From Sphingomonas sp. RIT328 (GTDB taxonomy: Bacteria > Pseudomonadota > Alphaproteobacteria > Sphingomonadales > Sphingomonadaceae), in the NCBI RefSeq assembly GCF_000632225.1, contig NZ_JFYV01000023.1:1-64000 (forward strand): a stretch of 64,000 nucleotides of DNA, written 5' to 3'. Of this stretch, positions 55,261 to 64,000 are shown in pieces. The position numbers and the translations under genes were made by a program. Below the pieces are notes generated by a model. The model saw nothing but the letters and a program-made list of their open reading frames with translations. It was not told where the DNA came from and ran no database searches. Position 1 is the first letter of the stretch; the number at the start of each line of letters is the position of its first letter.

Positions 55261-56480
55261 GCGCGATGCGCACCCTGCGTCAGGCGCTGACGATCGCGCG
55301 GCGCGATTTCGTCGCGACGGTGTTCACCCCCGTCTTCCTGCTGTTCCTGTTCGCGCCCGTGCTGCTCGGCTCCTTCTCGGCGATCGGCGGGATGGGCGCG
55401 GCGAGCGTCGCCGACAGCCGTGCCGACAAGACGCGGATCATCGCGATCGTCGGTGATCGGGCCGCGGGCGCGATGGCGGCGGCGGACAAGCGGCTGCGCA
55501 CCGCCTTCCGCCGCGACGACGAGGCGCCGCCGGTGCTGGTCACCGAACGGCCCGGCCGCGATCCCGCCGCCCAGGCCCGCGCCGCCTTCGCCAGCGATCA
55601 GTTCGAGGCGAGCGCCGTCCTCTACGGCCCGCTCGACCGGCCGCAGATCTCCTATGGCGCGCGCGGCGGCCGCGCCGCCGATTATCTCGCGCTGCTCGCC
55701 GCGGAGACGGTCGCGGCGGAACGCGGCGGCACGACGCCGACAATCGCCGCGGTCAAGACGGCGAGCGAACGGCCGCGCAGCTCGGCGGCCAATCGCCGCC
55801 AGTCCGCGTCGTTCGCGGTGTTCGGCGTCTTCCTGCTCAACCTGTTCCTCGCCAGCCAGGTGGTCGGCACGATGGCGGAGGAGCGCAACAACAAGGTGAT
55901 CGAGGTGCTCGCCGCCGCGGTGCCGCTGGAGAGCGTGTTCCTCGGCAAGCTGCTCGGCATGTTCGGCGTCGCCATCCTGTTCGTCGGCTTCTGGGGGACG
56001 ATCATCGCGCGGCTCGGCGCGCTGCTGCCGCCCGACGTGGCCTCGGCGCTGGCGATCCAGGCGGCGGTCGGCATGCCGGCGTTCGTCGCACTGTTCGTGC
56101 TCTATTTCACCATGGCCTATCTGCTGCTCGGTTCCGCCTTCCTCGTCGTCGGCGCGCAGGCGTCGACCCCGCGCGAGATCCAGATGCTCGCGCTGCCGAT
56201 CTCGATCGTGCAGATGGGGATGCTCGCGCTGGCGCTCGCCGGCACCGCGCGGCCGGACAGCTGGATCGCGACGGCCGCGCAGCTCTTCCCGCTGTCGTCG
56301 CCGTTCGCGATGGCGGGCCAGGCGGCGACCTCGCCGTCGCTGTGGCCGCATGTCGCGGCGATCGCGTGGCAATTGCTGTGGGTGACGATCTTCATCACGC
56401 TCGGCGCGCGGCTGTTCCGCCGCGGCGTGCTGCAATCGGGCAGCGCGCGGCCGTTCTGGAAGCGCGCCCGCTCCGGCTGA
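55257..56480 (+). CDS. ABC transporter permease (NatB-like)
   Basis: 407 aa. One N-terminal segment, then a periplasmic domain (about 50-180) and five or more hydrophobic segments. EERNNKVIEVLAAAVPLESVFLGKLLG is the ABC-2 signature. Together with the ATPase it forms an exporter for sodium or an unknown substrate. Confidence 0.9.
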   Translation: MSAMRTLRQALTIARRDFVATVFTPVFLLFLFAPVLLGSFSAIGGMGAASVADSRADKTRIIAIVGDRAAGAMAAADKRLRTAFRRDDEAPPVLVTERPGRDPAAQARAAFASDQFEASAVLYGPLDRPQISYGARGGRAADYLALLAAETVAAERGGTTPTIAAVKTASERPRSSAANRRQSASFAVFGVFLLNLFLASQVVGTMAEERNNKVIEVLAAAVPLESVFLGKLLGMFGVAILFVGFWGTIIARLGALLPPDVASALAIQAAVGMPAFVALFVLYFTMAYLLLGSAFLVVGAQASTPREIQMLALPISIVQMGMLALALAGTARPDSWIATAAQLFPLSSPFAMAGQAATSPSLWPHVAAIAWQLLWVTIFITLGARLFRRGVLQSGSARPFWKRARSG

Positions 56481-56519
56481 GCGCCGCCAACCTGCCGCGA
56501 CGGCACGATTCCCATGTCA

Positions 56520-56537
56520 GATGACACCTATGTCATC
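56520..56537. promoter_or_regulatory. Palindrome upstream of the EEP nuclease gene
   Basis: GATGACA (56520-56526) and TGTCATC (56531-56537) are perfect inverted copies with a CCTA spacer, 68 bp before the next ATG. It could be an operator; no regulator is known to me for this sequence. Confidence 0.3.
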
Positions 56538-56604
56538 GCTCGTACCTCACCGCGTCACACGCCTGAGCCTAATGACGGTTCCAACGTGATGGGGGGTTCG
56601 TATC

Positions 56605-57600
56605 ATGCGGATGCCGGGTGTGCTGCTGTTGGCGTCGGTGCTGTTCGTCACCGGTCTTGCCGAGCCGAAATCGGTGATGGCGGTGGAGCCGTCGGTCGTC
56701 CACGCCGTGCCCACGGCCGGCCCGGTGACGGTGCTCTCCTATAATGTCGAAGGTCTGCCCTGGCCGCTGACGCATGGCCGCACCGCCGCCGCCGCGACGA
56801 TCGCCGCCGAATTGCGCGCGATGCACGACCGCGGCGACGGGCCGCAGGTGGTCGCGGTGCAGGAGGCGTTCGGCGCGGCGCAAAAGGCGATCGGCAGCGC
56901 CGCCGGCTATCGCTACGTCGCTTACGGCCCGAGCGCCACAGACGATCGCGCTGCGCCGAAGACCGCCGACCAGCGCGCCTTCGTCGCCGACGCGAGCCTG
57001 TGGCATGGCGAGACCGAAGGCGCGCGCGAGGATAGCGGCCTCGCCGTCTTTTCCGATTATCCGATCCTGTGGGTCAAGCGCGTCGCCTTCCCGGCTTATG
57101 CCTGTGCCGGTTTCGACTGCCTCGCCAACAAGGGGATGCTCGCGGTCGCGTTGCGCGTGCCGGGGCAGAGCGCGCCGCTGGTCGTCGTCGACACCCACCT
57201 CAACTCGCGTGCCGCCTCCGGGGTCAAAGACGCGCGCAGCTTCTATGCCTATCAGCGGCAGGCCGATGCGCTGCGCAGCTTCATCGCCGGCGTCGGCGAG
57301 GGCGGCGCGTCGGTGATGCTCGCCGGCGACTTCAACGTCGGCAACGATCCGCAGCGGCAGGCCTATCTCGGCGCGACGCTCGGCGGCGACGGCATGACGA
57401 TCGCCGCGTCGGAGACGGCATGCGGCGCGACCTGCCGCGCGATCGCGCCGACGCCGACGCTGGCGCATGCCAAGACCCTGGTCGCCTATCGCGGCACGCT
57501 GACCACGGCGGGCGCGACGCGCAGCTTCGGCACGCTGCCCGATGGCGACCGGCTGTCCGACCATATCGGCGTGATCCGCCAGTTCGCCTTCAACCTGTGA
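56605..57600 (+). CDS. Secreted endonuclease/exonuclease/phosphatase-family protein
   Basis: 331 aa. A signal peptide (MRMPGVLLLASVLFVTGLAE) precedes the EEP fold: LSYNVEGLPWPLTHG near the start, VQEAF with the metal Glu, VVVDTHLNS, LAGDFNVGND, and LSDHIGVI with the last catalytic Asp-His. The fold includes nucleases and sphingomyelinases; the substrate is not clear. It is coupled to no neighbour. Confidence 0.85.
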   Translation: MRMPGVLLLASVLFVTGLAEPKSVMAVEPSVVHAVPTAGPVTVLSYNVEGLPWPLTHGRTAAAATIAAELRAMHDRGDGPQVVAVQEAFGAAQKAIGSAAGYRYVAYGPSATDDRAAPKTADQRAFVADASLWHGETEGAREDSGLAVFSDYPILWVKRVAFPAYACAGFDCLANKGMLAVALRVPGQSAPLVVVDTHLNSRAASGVKDARSFYAYQRQADALRSFIAGVGEGGASVMLAGDFNVGNDPQRQAYLGATLGGDGMTIAASETACGATCRAIAPTPTLAHAKTLVAYRGTLTTAGATRSFGTLPDGDRLSDHIGVIRQFAFNL

Positions 57601-57668
57601 CGGGTACGCCAGCGTACCGACGCGGCGCGGGGGATGCGGCGACGGCGGCGGCGCCTTACATAGCGGAC

Positions 57669-58163
57669 ATGGCTCACGATCCTTCTCGCCGTTCGTTATT
57701 TTCGCTGGCTGCCGCAGGCGTCGCCGGCGTCGCTCTCTGGGGCTGCCGCAGCGCGCCCGCCGCCGCCGCCGAGCGTTTCCCGGTGCAGATGAGCGATGCG
57801 GCGTGGCGCAAGAAGCTCGGCGATCAGGCCTGGGCGGTGCTGCGTCACGAGAGCACCGAACGACCGTTCACCAGCCCGCTCAACGACGAGCATCGCGCCG
57901 GCACCTTCCTGTGCAAGGGCTGTGCTTTGCCGCTGTTCGCCTCGCGCACGAAGTTCGACAGCGGCACGGGCTGGCCGAGCTTCTACGCGCCGCTGCCGCA
58001 GGCGGTGGCGACACGCACTGATTCATCGCTGATGATGCAGCGCGTCGAGGTGCATTGCCGCCAGTGCGGCGGCCATCTCGGCCACGTCTTCGACGACGGG
58101 CCGAAGCCAACGGGCAAGCGCTATTGCATGAACGGCGTCGCGATGACCTTCCGCCCGGCGTAA
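57669..58163 (+). CDS. msrB: Peptide methionine-(R)-S-oxide reductase, exported
   Basis: 164 aa from ATG 57669. The signal has a twin-arginine pattern (SRRSLFSLAAAGVAG) and a Cys at 26 in LWGC, a possible lipobox. Zinc Cys are 82, 85, 130 and 133; the catalytic Cys is 153 in RYCMNG. GWPSF and HLGHVFDDGP are MsrB signatures. It repairs oxidised Met residues in the periplasm. Confidence 0.92.
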   Translation: MAHDPSRRSLFSLAAAGVAGVALWGCRSAPAAAAERFPVQMSDAAWRKKLGDQAWAVLRHESTERPFTSPLNDEHRAGTFLCKGCALPLFASRTKFDSGTGWPSFYAPLPQAVATRTDSSLMMQRVEVHCRQCGGHLGHVFDDGPKPTGKRYCMNGVAMTFRPA

Positions 58164-58273
58164 CCGGGAGCTTCCGGAGGGCGCTGTTTCGTCCGGCGCA
58201 GCAGTCGGCGCGGAGTGCGGCCCGCTCGCTAACTCACGCCCGTTCGTGGCGTATCGCTGCCCTTCATCGCACC

Positions 58274-58395
58274 CCCTCCGCGCCTCCGCGCCTCCGCGTG
58301 AATCAAAGATTCGCGCTAGGCGCACCGATCGACGGATTCACGCGAAGGCGCGATGCCGCGAAGGTGAAGAGGGTTCACGCGGAGGCGCGGAGAAG
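58274..58395. repeat. CCTCCGCG inverted repeat pair
   Basis: The left arm (58274-58302) is a triple CCTCCGCG run ending TGAA. The right side has GTTCACGCGGAGGCGCGG (58373-58390), the reverse-complement motif, and a CACGCGAAGGCGCG variant at 58339-58352. It is the same architecture as at 16461-16581. Confidence 0.8.
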
Positions 58396-58477
58396 TGGAT
58401 TGGGGGGCGCGCGCGCTTCGGTTTGGCGTCGGCGGCGGATGAATGGGACGGTCCCGCGCCATGGCGTGCCGCCCGTG

Positions 58478-58507
58478 CCCATGGATCCCGGCCTGCGCCG
58501 GGATGAC
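58478..58507. repeat. Single arm of the CCATGG REP-like repeat
   Basis: The sequence CCCATGGATCCCGG, then CCTGCGCCGGGATGACG, matches an arm of the 9873-9965 element. It contains a short inner stem CCCGGC/GCCGGG. The remainder of 58164-58563 holds no gene I trust. Confidence 0.6.
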
Positions 58508-58563
58508 GAACAAGAAAGTCTTGGCGGTCGGTTTGTCGGGCTGACGCCCGCGAGGCTCCCGAC

Positions 58564-59109
58564 TTATTCGCCGGCGACGGGGACCACCGGCACGGTGGCG
58601 GCGGTGGCGATGATGGTGGTGTCGGTATCCGCGTCGGTCGCGGTCGCGGCGGGGGCGTGGCCCGAGTAGATGAAGCCGCTGGTGGGGTAGCTCGACGTGC
58701 CGAGATCGCCGTTGGGGCCGTACCAGACCTTGACTTCGCTCCAGTCGCCGGCGGCGGAGACGTCGATCGCGCGGACGTTGCGCTCGATGCCGCCGGGGCG
58801 CGACCAATTGGCGTGGGTGAGCAGCACTTCCCGATCGCTGACCACCTGCGAGACCATCGCGACATGGCCGACGCGCATCCGCCGCGTCGCCTGGAAGGCG
58901 AGCACCGCGCCGACCTTCGGCGCATGGCCACGCTCGTAGCGGCCGGCGGCCTGGCCCCACCAGGTGTTGGCGTTGCCGTGCAGATCGATGCCCGAGATCT
59001 CGCGAGCATAAGGCGCGCACTGCCAGAATTGCGCGAATGCCGGCGTCGTCGTCATCAAGGCACAGGAAAACACCAGCGCAAAACGCGCCGCCAACGTCTT
59101 TACAGTCAC
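58564..59109 (-). CDS. Secreted CHAP-domain amidase
   Basis: 181 aa from GTG 59109, which follows GGGGGGTC. The signal peptide is about residues 1-26 (ALMTTTPAFA). The CHAP catalytic set reads Cys31 (WQCAPYARE), His82 (GHVAMVSQ) and Asn101 (THANWSR). CHAP amidases cut peptidoglycan peptides. The C-terminal 40 residues are Ala/Thr-rich and have no motif. Confidence 0.85.
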   Translation of the reverse strand: MTVKTLAARFALVFSCALMTTTPAFAQFWQCAPYAREISGIDLHGNANTWWGQAAGRYERGHAPKVGAVLAFQATRRMRVGHVAMVSQVVSDREVLLTHANWSRPGGIERNVRAIDVSAAGDWSEVKVWYGPNGDLGTSSYPTSGFIYSGHAPAATATDADTDTTIIATAATVPVVPVAGE

Positions 59110-59614
59110 TTGCTGACCCCCCGGTCAAAACCCGTTCGTCGAGGATGTCGCTAGCCGCCCGATTCCTTTTCTCCAATGGTCGGAGGAACCATAAGAGACG
59201 AACGGTGTTGCGGCGCCGACGAGACGACGGGATGCGTCCGGAGCCTTGTCTCTTTCTGGCCGATGAACGGCGCAAGAATGTGGAATCGGGTGGGTTTCCT
59301 GTCATTCCCATGACGATGCGATGATCGTCCGCGCGCCGCCCCTCGCCATCGGGCTCGACCGATCGCCTCTACCGCCCCGTCATCGCAGCCCCGCGCGGAA
59401 ACCGGACCGTGCGGCGGGACGAATGGCGGCAGGTACGGGCCCTATTGCCGCGGCCGGTCGACGCCCCAACACGTCCGGGATGGCGGAAGGCTTTTTCCGC
59501 AGCCGTTCCAGTATGGCCTCGCTCAAGAGCATCCGCCTGTTTTTCGAAGTTCGGGTTTGCAGGCGCGGGCGCATCGCATTACCTCTCTGCCAACCAAATG
59601 GCAGTGGAAGCGAC
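59110..59614. other. 505-bp intergenic region without a clear gene
   Basis: This lies between the divergent CHAP and acyl-CoA dehydrogenase genes. A frame runs from 59321 into the dehydrogenase, but it is Arg/Pro-rich and unlike any family, so I do not call it. It probably holds both promoters. Confidence 0.4.
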
Positions 59615-60757
59615 ATGGCTCTCGACCCTGAAACCTTCGATGCGCTGATCGACACCGTGCGGCGGTTCGTCGCCGAACGGCTCCGCCCGCTCGAGGCGGA
59701 GGTCGAGGCGGCCGACGCGATCCCCGACGCGGTCGTCGCCGAGATGCGCGAGATGGGATTATTCGGCCTGTCGATCGCCGAGGATCATGGCGGGCTCGGG
59801 CTCGACATGGTCGAGGAATGCCGTGTCGCGATCGAGATGGGGCGGACGACGCCGGCCTTCCGATCCGCCTTCGGCACCAATGTCGGCATCGGCAGCCAGG
59901 GGCTGGTGATGGCCGGCACGCCCGAACAGAAGGCGCACTGGCTGCCGCGGATCGCGAGCGGCGCGGTGATCACCAGCTTCGCGCTGACCGAGCCCGACGT
60001 CGGCAGCGATTCGGGCAGCGTCAAGACGCGCGCGGTGCGCGACGGCGATGTCTACCGGCTGACCGGCACCAAACGCTATATCACCAATGCCGATCGCGCC
60101 GACCTGTTCACGGTGATGGCGCGCACCGGCGAGGCGGGCGCGCGCGGCGTTTCCGCCTTCCTCGTGCCGCGCGACCTGCCGGGCGTCTCGGTCGGCGAGC
60201 CCGAGAAGAAGATGGGGCAGAAGGGCGCCAAGGTCGCCGACGTCCATTTCGACGACGTGCCAGTCCCCGCCGCCAACCGGCTCGGGGCGGAGGGCGAAGG
60301 CTTCAAGATCGCGATGCGCGTGCTCGATCGCGGCCGGCTGCACATCGGCGCGGTCTGCGTCGGCGTCGCCGAGCGGCTGATCGCCGACAGCGTCGGCTAT
60401 GCCACCGGCCGCAGCCAGTTCGGCCAGCCGATCGCGCAGCACCAGCTCATCCAGGGGATGATCGCGGACATGAAGACCGAGGCGCTGGCAGCGCGCGCTC
60501 TGGTGCTGGAGACCGCCGCGGCGAAGGATCGCGGCGACGATGTCGTGCTCGAATCGGCGGCGGCGAAATATTTCGCCAGCGAGATGGTCGGCCGCGTCGC
60601 CGACAAGGCGGTGCAGATCTATGGCGGCGCCGGCTATATCGCCGATTACGGCATCGAGCGGCTGTATCGCGACGTCCGGCTGTTCCGCATCTACGAAGGC
60701 ACCAGCCAGATCCAGCAGGTGATCATCGCACGCGAGACGATCAAGCGCGGCGGATGA
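59615..60757 (+). CDS. Acyl-CoA dehydrogenase
   Basis: 380 aa from ATG 59615, with GGAAG just upstream. FAD and substrate signatures are ALTEPDVGSDSGSVKTRAV and IYGGAGYIADYGIERLYRDV, then FRIYEGTSQIQ near the end, where the family base Glu lies. It oxidises acyl-CoA in beta-oxidation or a related pathway; the chain length is not known. It precedes an SDR gene. Confidence 0.92.
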   Translation: MALDPETFDALIDTVRRFVAERLRPLEAEVEAADAIPDAVVAEMREMGLFGLSIAEDHGGLGLDMVEECRVAIEMGRTTPAFRSAFGTNVGIGSQGLVMAGTPEQKAHWLPRIASGAVITSFALTEPDVGSDSGSVKTRAVRDGDVYRLTGTKRYITNADRADLFTVMARTGEAGARGVSAFLVPRDLPGVSVGEPEKKMGQKGAKVADVHFDDVPVPAANRLGAEGEGFKIAMRVLDRGRLHIGAVCVGVAERLIADSVGYATGRSQFGQPIAQHQLIQGMIADMKTEALAARALVLETAAAKDRGDDVVLESAAAKYFASEMVGRVADKAVQIYGGAGYIADYGIERLYRDVRLFRIYEGTSQIQQVIIARETIKRGG

Positions 60758-60874
60758 GGTTCGCTTCATCCCCTTCCCCGTCATCGCCACCTGCGCGGGG
60801 ATGACATCGGGGGTGGCGCAGACGGCAATCGTGACGGTCACGGCCAAGCCGGCCCCGTATCAGGAGAGAGACAC

Positions 60875-61666
60875 ATGGACATCAGCACGCTGTTCCGGCT
60901 CGACGGCCGGATCGCCCTCGTCACCGGCGGCAGCCGCGGCATCGGCAAGATGATCGCCGCGGGCTTCGTCGCGCAGGGGGCGACCGTCTATATCTCGTCG
61001 CGCAAGGCGGACGCGTGCGAGGCGGCGGCGGCGGAGCTGGGGCCGAACTGCATCGCGCTGCCGCAGGACGTCAGCACCGTCGCCGGCTGCCAGGCGCTCG
61101 CCGCGCAACTGGCGGAGCGCGAGGAACGGCTCGACATCCTCGTCAACAATGCCGGCGCGGCCTGGGGCGTGCCGTTCGAGGATTTCCCCGAGGCGGGCTG
61201 GGACAAGGTGATGGACCTCAACGTCAAATCGCCCTTCTTCCTGACCCAGGCGCTGCACGGCCTGCTCAAGGCGGCGGGATCGCGCGCCCGTCCCGCCAAG
61301 GTGATCAACATCACCTCGATCGACGGCCTGCGGCTCAATCCGTGGGAGACGTACAGCTATCACGCCTCCAAGGCGGCGCTGATCTTCCTCACCAAGCGGA
61401 TTGCGGCGCGGCTGGTGCGTGACGGTATCCACGTCACCTCGATCGCGCCCGGCGCCTTCCCGAGCGACATGAACAAGGCGGCGCGCGATCATGGCGATGC
61501 GATCGCCCGCGGTATTCCCGCCGGCCGGATCGGCGTCGACGAGGATATGGCGGGGACGGCGATCTATCTCGCCAGCCGCGCGGGCGACTATGTCGTCGGC
61601 GAGACGATCGCCGTCGACGGTGGCCTGGTTCATGCCGCCCTGGGGACGAGCATCGACGCGGGGTAA
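60875..61666 (+). CDS. Short-chain dehydrogenase/reductase
   Basis: 263 aa from ATG 60875 with GGAGAG upstream. The cofactor motif is TGGSRGIG (17-24), NNAG at 91-94, and the catalytic Ser148, Tyr162 and Lys166. It resembles 3-oxoacyl reductases; the substrate is unknown. It lies 117 bp after the acyl-CoA dehydrogenase and may share its pathway. Confidence 0.92.
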   Translation: MDISTLFRLDGRIALVTGGSRGIGKMIAAGFVAQGATVYISSRKADACEAAAAELGPNCIALPQDVSTVAGCQALAAQLAEREERLDILVNNAGAAWGVPFEDFPEAGWDKVMDLNVKSPFFLTQALHGLLKAAGSRARPAKVINITSIDGLRLNPWETYSYHASKAALIFLTKRIAARLVRDGIHVTSIAPGAFPSDMNKAARDHGDAIARGIPAGRIGVDEDMAGTAIYLASRAGDYVVGETIAVDGGLVHAALGTSIDAG

Positions 61667-61734
61667 TGACGGCGGCGCCCGCCGACAAAGCGGGCGCTGG
61701 GCGTCTCCGAGGCGGGGGTGCCATATGCGCCCGC

Positions 61735-61840
61735 CGCGTGTGGAAGCCCGTGCTTCGACAGTCTCAGCACGGACGGAGATCAGGCGTACGCTTCCCCGGC
61801 CGTGAGCCCTGCGCCCATCGTAGGACGGGCTCCACACGCG
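61735..61840. repeat. Inverted repeat with inner hairpin
   Basis: The sequence 61735-61751 and 61825-61840 are inverted copies with one bulged A. Just inside the left arm is a hairpin CCGTGCT/AGCACGG (61748-61754 with 61766-61772). It is a REP-like element between the SDR gene and the malic enzyme gene on the other strand. Confidence 0.6.
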
Positions 61841-61888
61841 TCGCCCGCGTGTGAAGCCCATGATAGCCGGGGCGCGGCCCGCCCCCGA

Positions 61889-64000
61889 TCAGCGGGCGAT
61901 GCCGCCTGCGGCGAGCACCGCCAGCGTCACCAATTCGCTCGCGGTCGAGGTCATCGGCGCGATCTGCACCGGCTTTTCCATGCCGACCAGCATCGGCCCG
62001 ATGACGCTGTCGCCACCCAGCTCGCGGAGCAGCTTGGCGGAGATATGCGCCGATTGCAGGCCCGGCATGATCAGGATGTTGGCCGGGCCGGACAGGCGCG
62101 CGAACGGATAATTGGCGAGCTGGCGCGGGTTGAGCGCGACGTCGGGCGGCATCTCGCCTTCATATTCGAAGCCGACGTTGCGCCCGTCGAGCACCGCCAC
62201 CGCCTCGCGGATATTGTCGACCCAGGCACCCTTGGGGTTGCCGAAGGTCGAATAGCTCAGCATCGCGACGCGCGGTTCGTGGCCCATGCGGCGCGCGACC
62301 TGCGCGGTCTGTTCGGCGAAATCGGCGAGCTGCTCGCCGGTCGGCCGTTCGTTGACGGTGGTGTCGGCGATGAACACGGTGTGGCTCTGGCCGACCAGCA
62401 CGTGGATGCCGAAGGGCGTGCGCCCCGCCTCGGGATCGATCACGCGCTTCACCTGGCGCATCGATTCCGCCCAGGTGCGGGTGATGCCGGTGATCATCAC
62501 GTCGGCCTCGCCGAGCTGGAGCAACGCCGCGCCGAAGACGTTGCGATCCTGGTTGATCATCCGCTCGACATCGCGGCGCAGATAGCCGCGGCGCTGGAGG
62601 CGGCCGTAGACGAAGTCGACCATCTTCGGGACGAGCGGCGAATGGCGGCTGTTGTGGACCTCATATTCCTGCGGATTGGCGACGCCCAGCGCCTTCAACC
62701 GGTCATAGACGTCATCGCGGCCGACCAGGACCGGCGTGCCATAGCCGCCTTCCTTGAACGAGATGGCGGCGCGCAGCACCACCTCTTCCTCGCCCTCGGC
62801 GAACAGCACGCGCTTCGGCCGCGCCCGTGCACCCTCATAGGCGAGGCTGAGCACCGAGGTGGTCGGGTTGAGCCGCGCGCGCAGCGTCTGGCGATAGGCC
62901 TCCATGTCGAGGATCGGCTTGAGCGCCACGCCCGAATCCATCGCCGCCTTGGCGACCGCCGACGGCACCAGCTCCATCAGCCGGGGGTCGAACGGCGACG
63001 GGATGATATATTCGGGGCCGAAGCTGTGCTGCACGCCATAAGCGACCGCCACCTCCTCCGGCACGCGGCGGCGGGCGAGTTCGGCGATCGCGTTGGCGGC
63101 GGCGATCTTCATCGCATCGTTGATGCCCGTCGCGCGCACGTCAAGCGCGCCGCGGAAGATGAAGGGGAAGCAGATGACGTTGTTGACCTGATTGGGATAG
63201 TCCGAGCGGCCGGTGGCGACGATCGCGTCGGGCCGCGCCGCCTTGGCGATCTCGGGGCGGATTTCCGGCTCGGGATTGGCCATCGCGAAGATGATCGGCG
63301 ACGGCGCCATATGCGCGACCATCTCCGGCTTGAGCGCGCCCGCGGCCGACAGGCCGAGGAACACGTCCGCCCCCTCCAGCGCCTCGGTCAGCGTGCGCTT
63401 GTCGGTGTTGGCGGCATGCGCCGACTGCCATTGATTGACGCCGTCGCGACCCTGATAGATCACCCCGGTCTTGTCGCACATGATGACATTGTCGTGGCGC
63501 ACGCCCATCGCCTTCATCAGCTCGGTGCAGGCGATCGCCGCCGCACCGGCGCCGTTGACGACGAGCTTGACGTCCTGGAGCTTGCGCCCGGTGAGCAGGC
63601 ACGCATTGATCAGCCCCGCCGAGGCGATGATCGCGGTGCCGTGCTGGTCGTCATGGAAGACCGGGATGTTCATCCGCTCGCGCAGCGTCTGCTCGATGAT
63701 GAAACATTCGGGTGCCTTGATATCCTCGAGGTTGATGCCGCCGAAGGTCGGCTCCATCAGCTCGACCGCGTCGATGAAGCGGTTGACGTCCTCGGTCTTC
63801 AACTCGATGTCGATCGAGTCGACGTCGGCGAAGCGTTTGAACAGCACCGCCTTGCCCTCCATCACCGGTTTGGAGGCGAGCGCGCCGAGATTGCCCATGC
63901 CGAGGATCGCGGTGCCGTTCGAGATCACCGCGACGAGATTGCCCTTGGCGGTGTAATCATAGGCCGCGGCGGGATCGTCGGCGATCGCCTGCACCGGCAC
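61889..64000 (-). CDS. maeB: NADP-dependent malic enzyme, MaeB type with phosphotransacetylase domain (partial)
   Basis: About 703 aa visible; the true N-terminus lies past 64000. The malic enzyme part has GNLVAVISNGTAILGMGNLG, HDDQHGTAII and the NADP motif NGAGAAAIA. After about residue 400 comes a Pta-like domain (RVLFAEGEEEVVLRA, VMITGITRTW, MPGLQSAHISAKLL), probably regulatory rather than catalytic. It converts malate to pyruvate with CO2 and NADPH. Confidence 0.93.
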   Translation of the reverse strand: MPVQAIADDPAAAYDYTAKGNLVAVISNGTAILGMGNLGALASKPVMEGKAVLFKRFADVDSIDIELKTEDVNRFIDAVELMEPTFGGINLEDIKAPECFIIEQTLRERMNIPVFHDDQHGTAIIASAGLINACLLTGRKLQDVKLVVNGAGAAAIACTELMKAMGVRHDNVIMCDKTGVIYQGRDGVNQWQSAHAANTDKRTLTEALEGADVFLGLSAAGALKPEMVAHMAPSPIIFAMANPEPEIRPEIAKAARPDAIVATGRSDYPNQVNNVICFPFIFRGALDVRATGINDAMKIAAANAIAELARRRVPEEVAVAYGVQHSFGPEYIIPSPFDPRLMELVPSAVAKAAMDSGVALKPILDMEAYRQTLRARLNPTTSVLSLAYEGARARPKRVLFAEGEEEVVLRAAISFKEGGYGTPVLVGRDDVYDRLKALGVANPQEYEVHNSRHSPLVPKMVDFVYGRLQRRGYLRRDVERMINQDRNVFGAALLQLGEADVMITGITRTWAESMRQVKRVIDPEAGRTPFGIHVLVGQSHTVFIADTTVNERPTGEQLADFAEQTAQVARRMGHEPRVAMLSYSTFGNPKGAWVDNIREAVAVLDGRNVGFEYEGEMPPDVALNPRQLANYPFARLSGPANILIMPGLQSAHISAKLLRELGGDSVIGPMLVGMEKPVQIAPMTSTASELVTLAVLAAGGIAR

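Noticed and set aside
59321..59614. Upstream extension of the acyl-CoA dehydrogenase
   Set aside because: Arg/Pro-rich, no family match, and a good ribosome site exists at 59606-59610 for ATG 59615.

Overview
The window is GC-rich, densely packed chromosomal DNA that reads as core genome of a sphingomonad-type alphaproteobacterium. The evidence is the gene families: an SspB-alpha type ClpXP adaptor, a membrane-anchored CycM-like cytochrome c, HisZ, an ATP12-like assembly factor, a TIGR02466 oxygenase, and several small exported proteins of sphingomonad style. Many adjacent genes overlap by ATGA or GTGA. I see no rRNA, tRNA, insertion sequence, prophage, integrase or CRISPR array.

Layout. 1-5.3 kb: a partial Ala/Pro-rich tail, a small acidic protein, then DnaJ-like, YihY, fabI, a DUF4160/DUF2442 pair, aroC and a secreted Thr/Gly/Met repeat protein. 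5.3-11.3 kb (minus strand): serC, serA, hisZ and purA, with a structured leader before serC. 11.3-17.4 kb: a DUF4328 pseudogene beside an intact copy, an extensin-family lipoprotein, a LOG-family protein, cytochrome c, pheA and a TonB-like protein. 17.5-25.4 kb: a locus encoding nucleotidyltransferases, a CDP-alcohol phosphotransferase, a TagB/F-like glycerophosphotransferase, a flippase, a lipid kinase and a HAD phosphatase. This is the best candidate for an undescribed system. 25.4-32.9 kb: 2-hydroxyacid dehydrogenase, pncB, an orphan FadR-type regulator, pth, an oxygenase and several small envelope proteins. 33-43 kb: an esterase, crcB, an RluC/D-like synthase, a HAD phosphatase, an ATP12-like factor, gmk, a soluble PAS-MCP, fumC, a GNAT and sspB. 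43-47.4 kb: an overlapping hisB-yciI-hisH-hisA-(small membrane gene)-hisF run, then hisE and a HIT gene. 47.5-64 kb: an APC permease, adenosine kinase, EI24 protein, PepSY protein, queG, a NatAB-like exporter, an EEP nuclease, msrB, a CHAP protein, acyl-CoA dehydrogenase, an SDR and a partial malic enzyme.

How the genes work together. Serine (serA, serC), histidine (hisB/H/A/F/E, hisZ), aromatic (aroC, pheA), purine (purA, gmk, adenosine kinase) and NAD (pncB) metabolism are represented. The envelope genes cluster at 17-25 kb. The spaces between genes carry families of short palindromic repeats: tandem CCTCCGCG or CTTCGCG arms usually set as facing inverted pairs, CCATGG-centred REP-like units, and CCCTCACCCC elements.

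All functions are inferred from sequence recognition alone, without searches.
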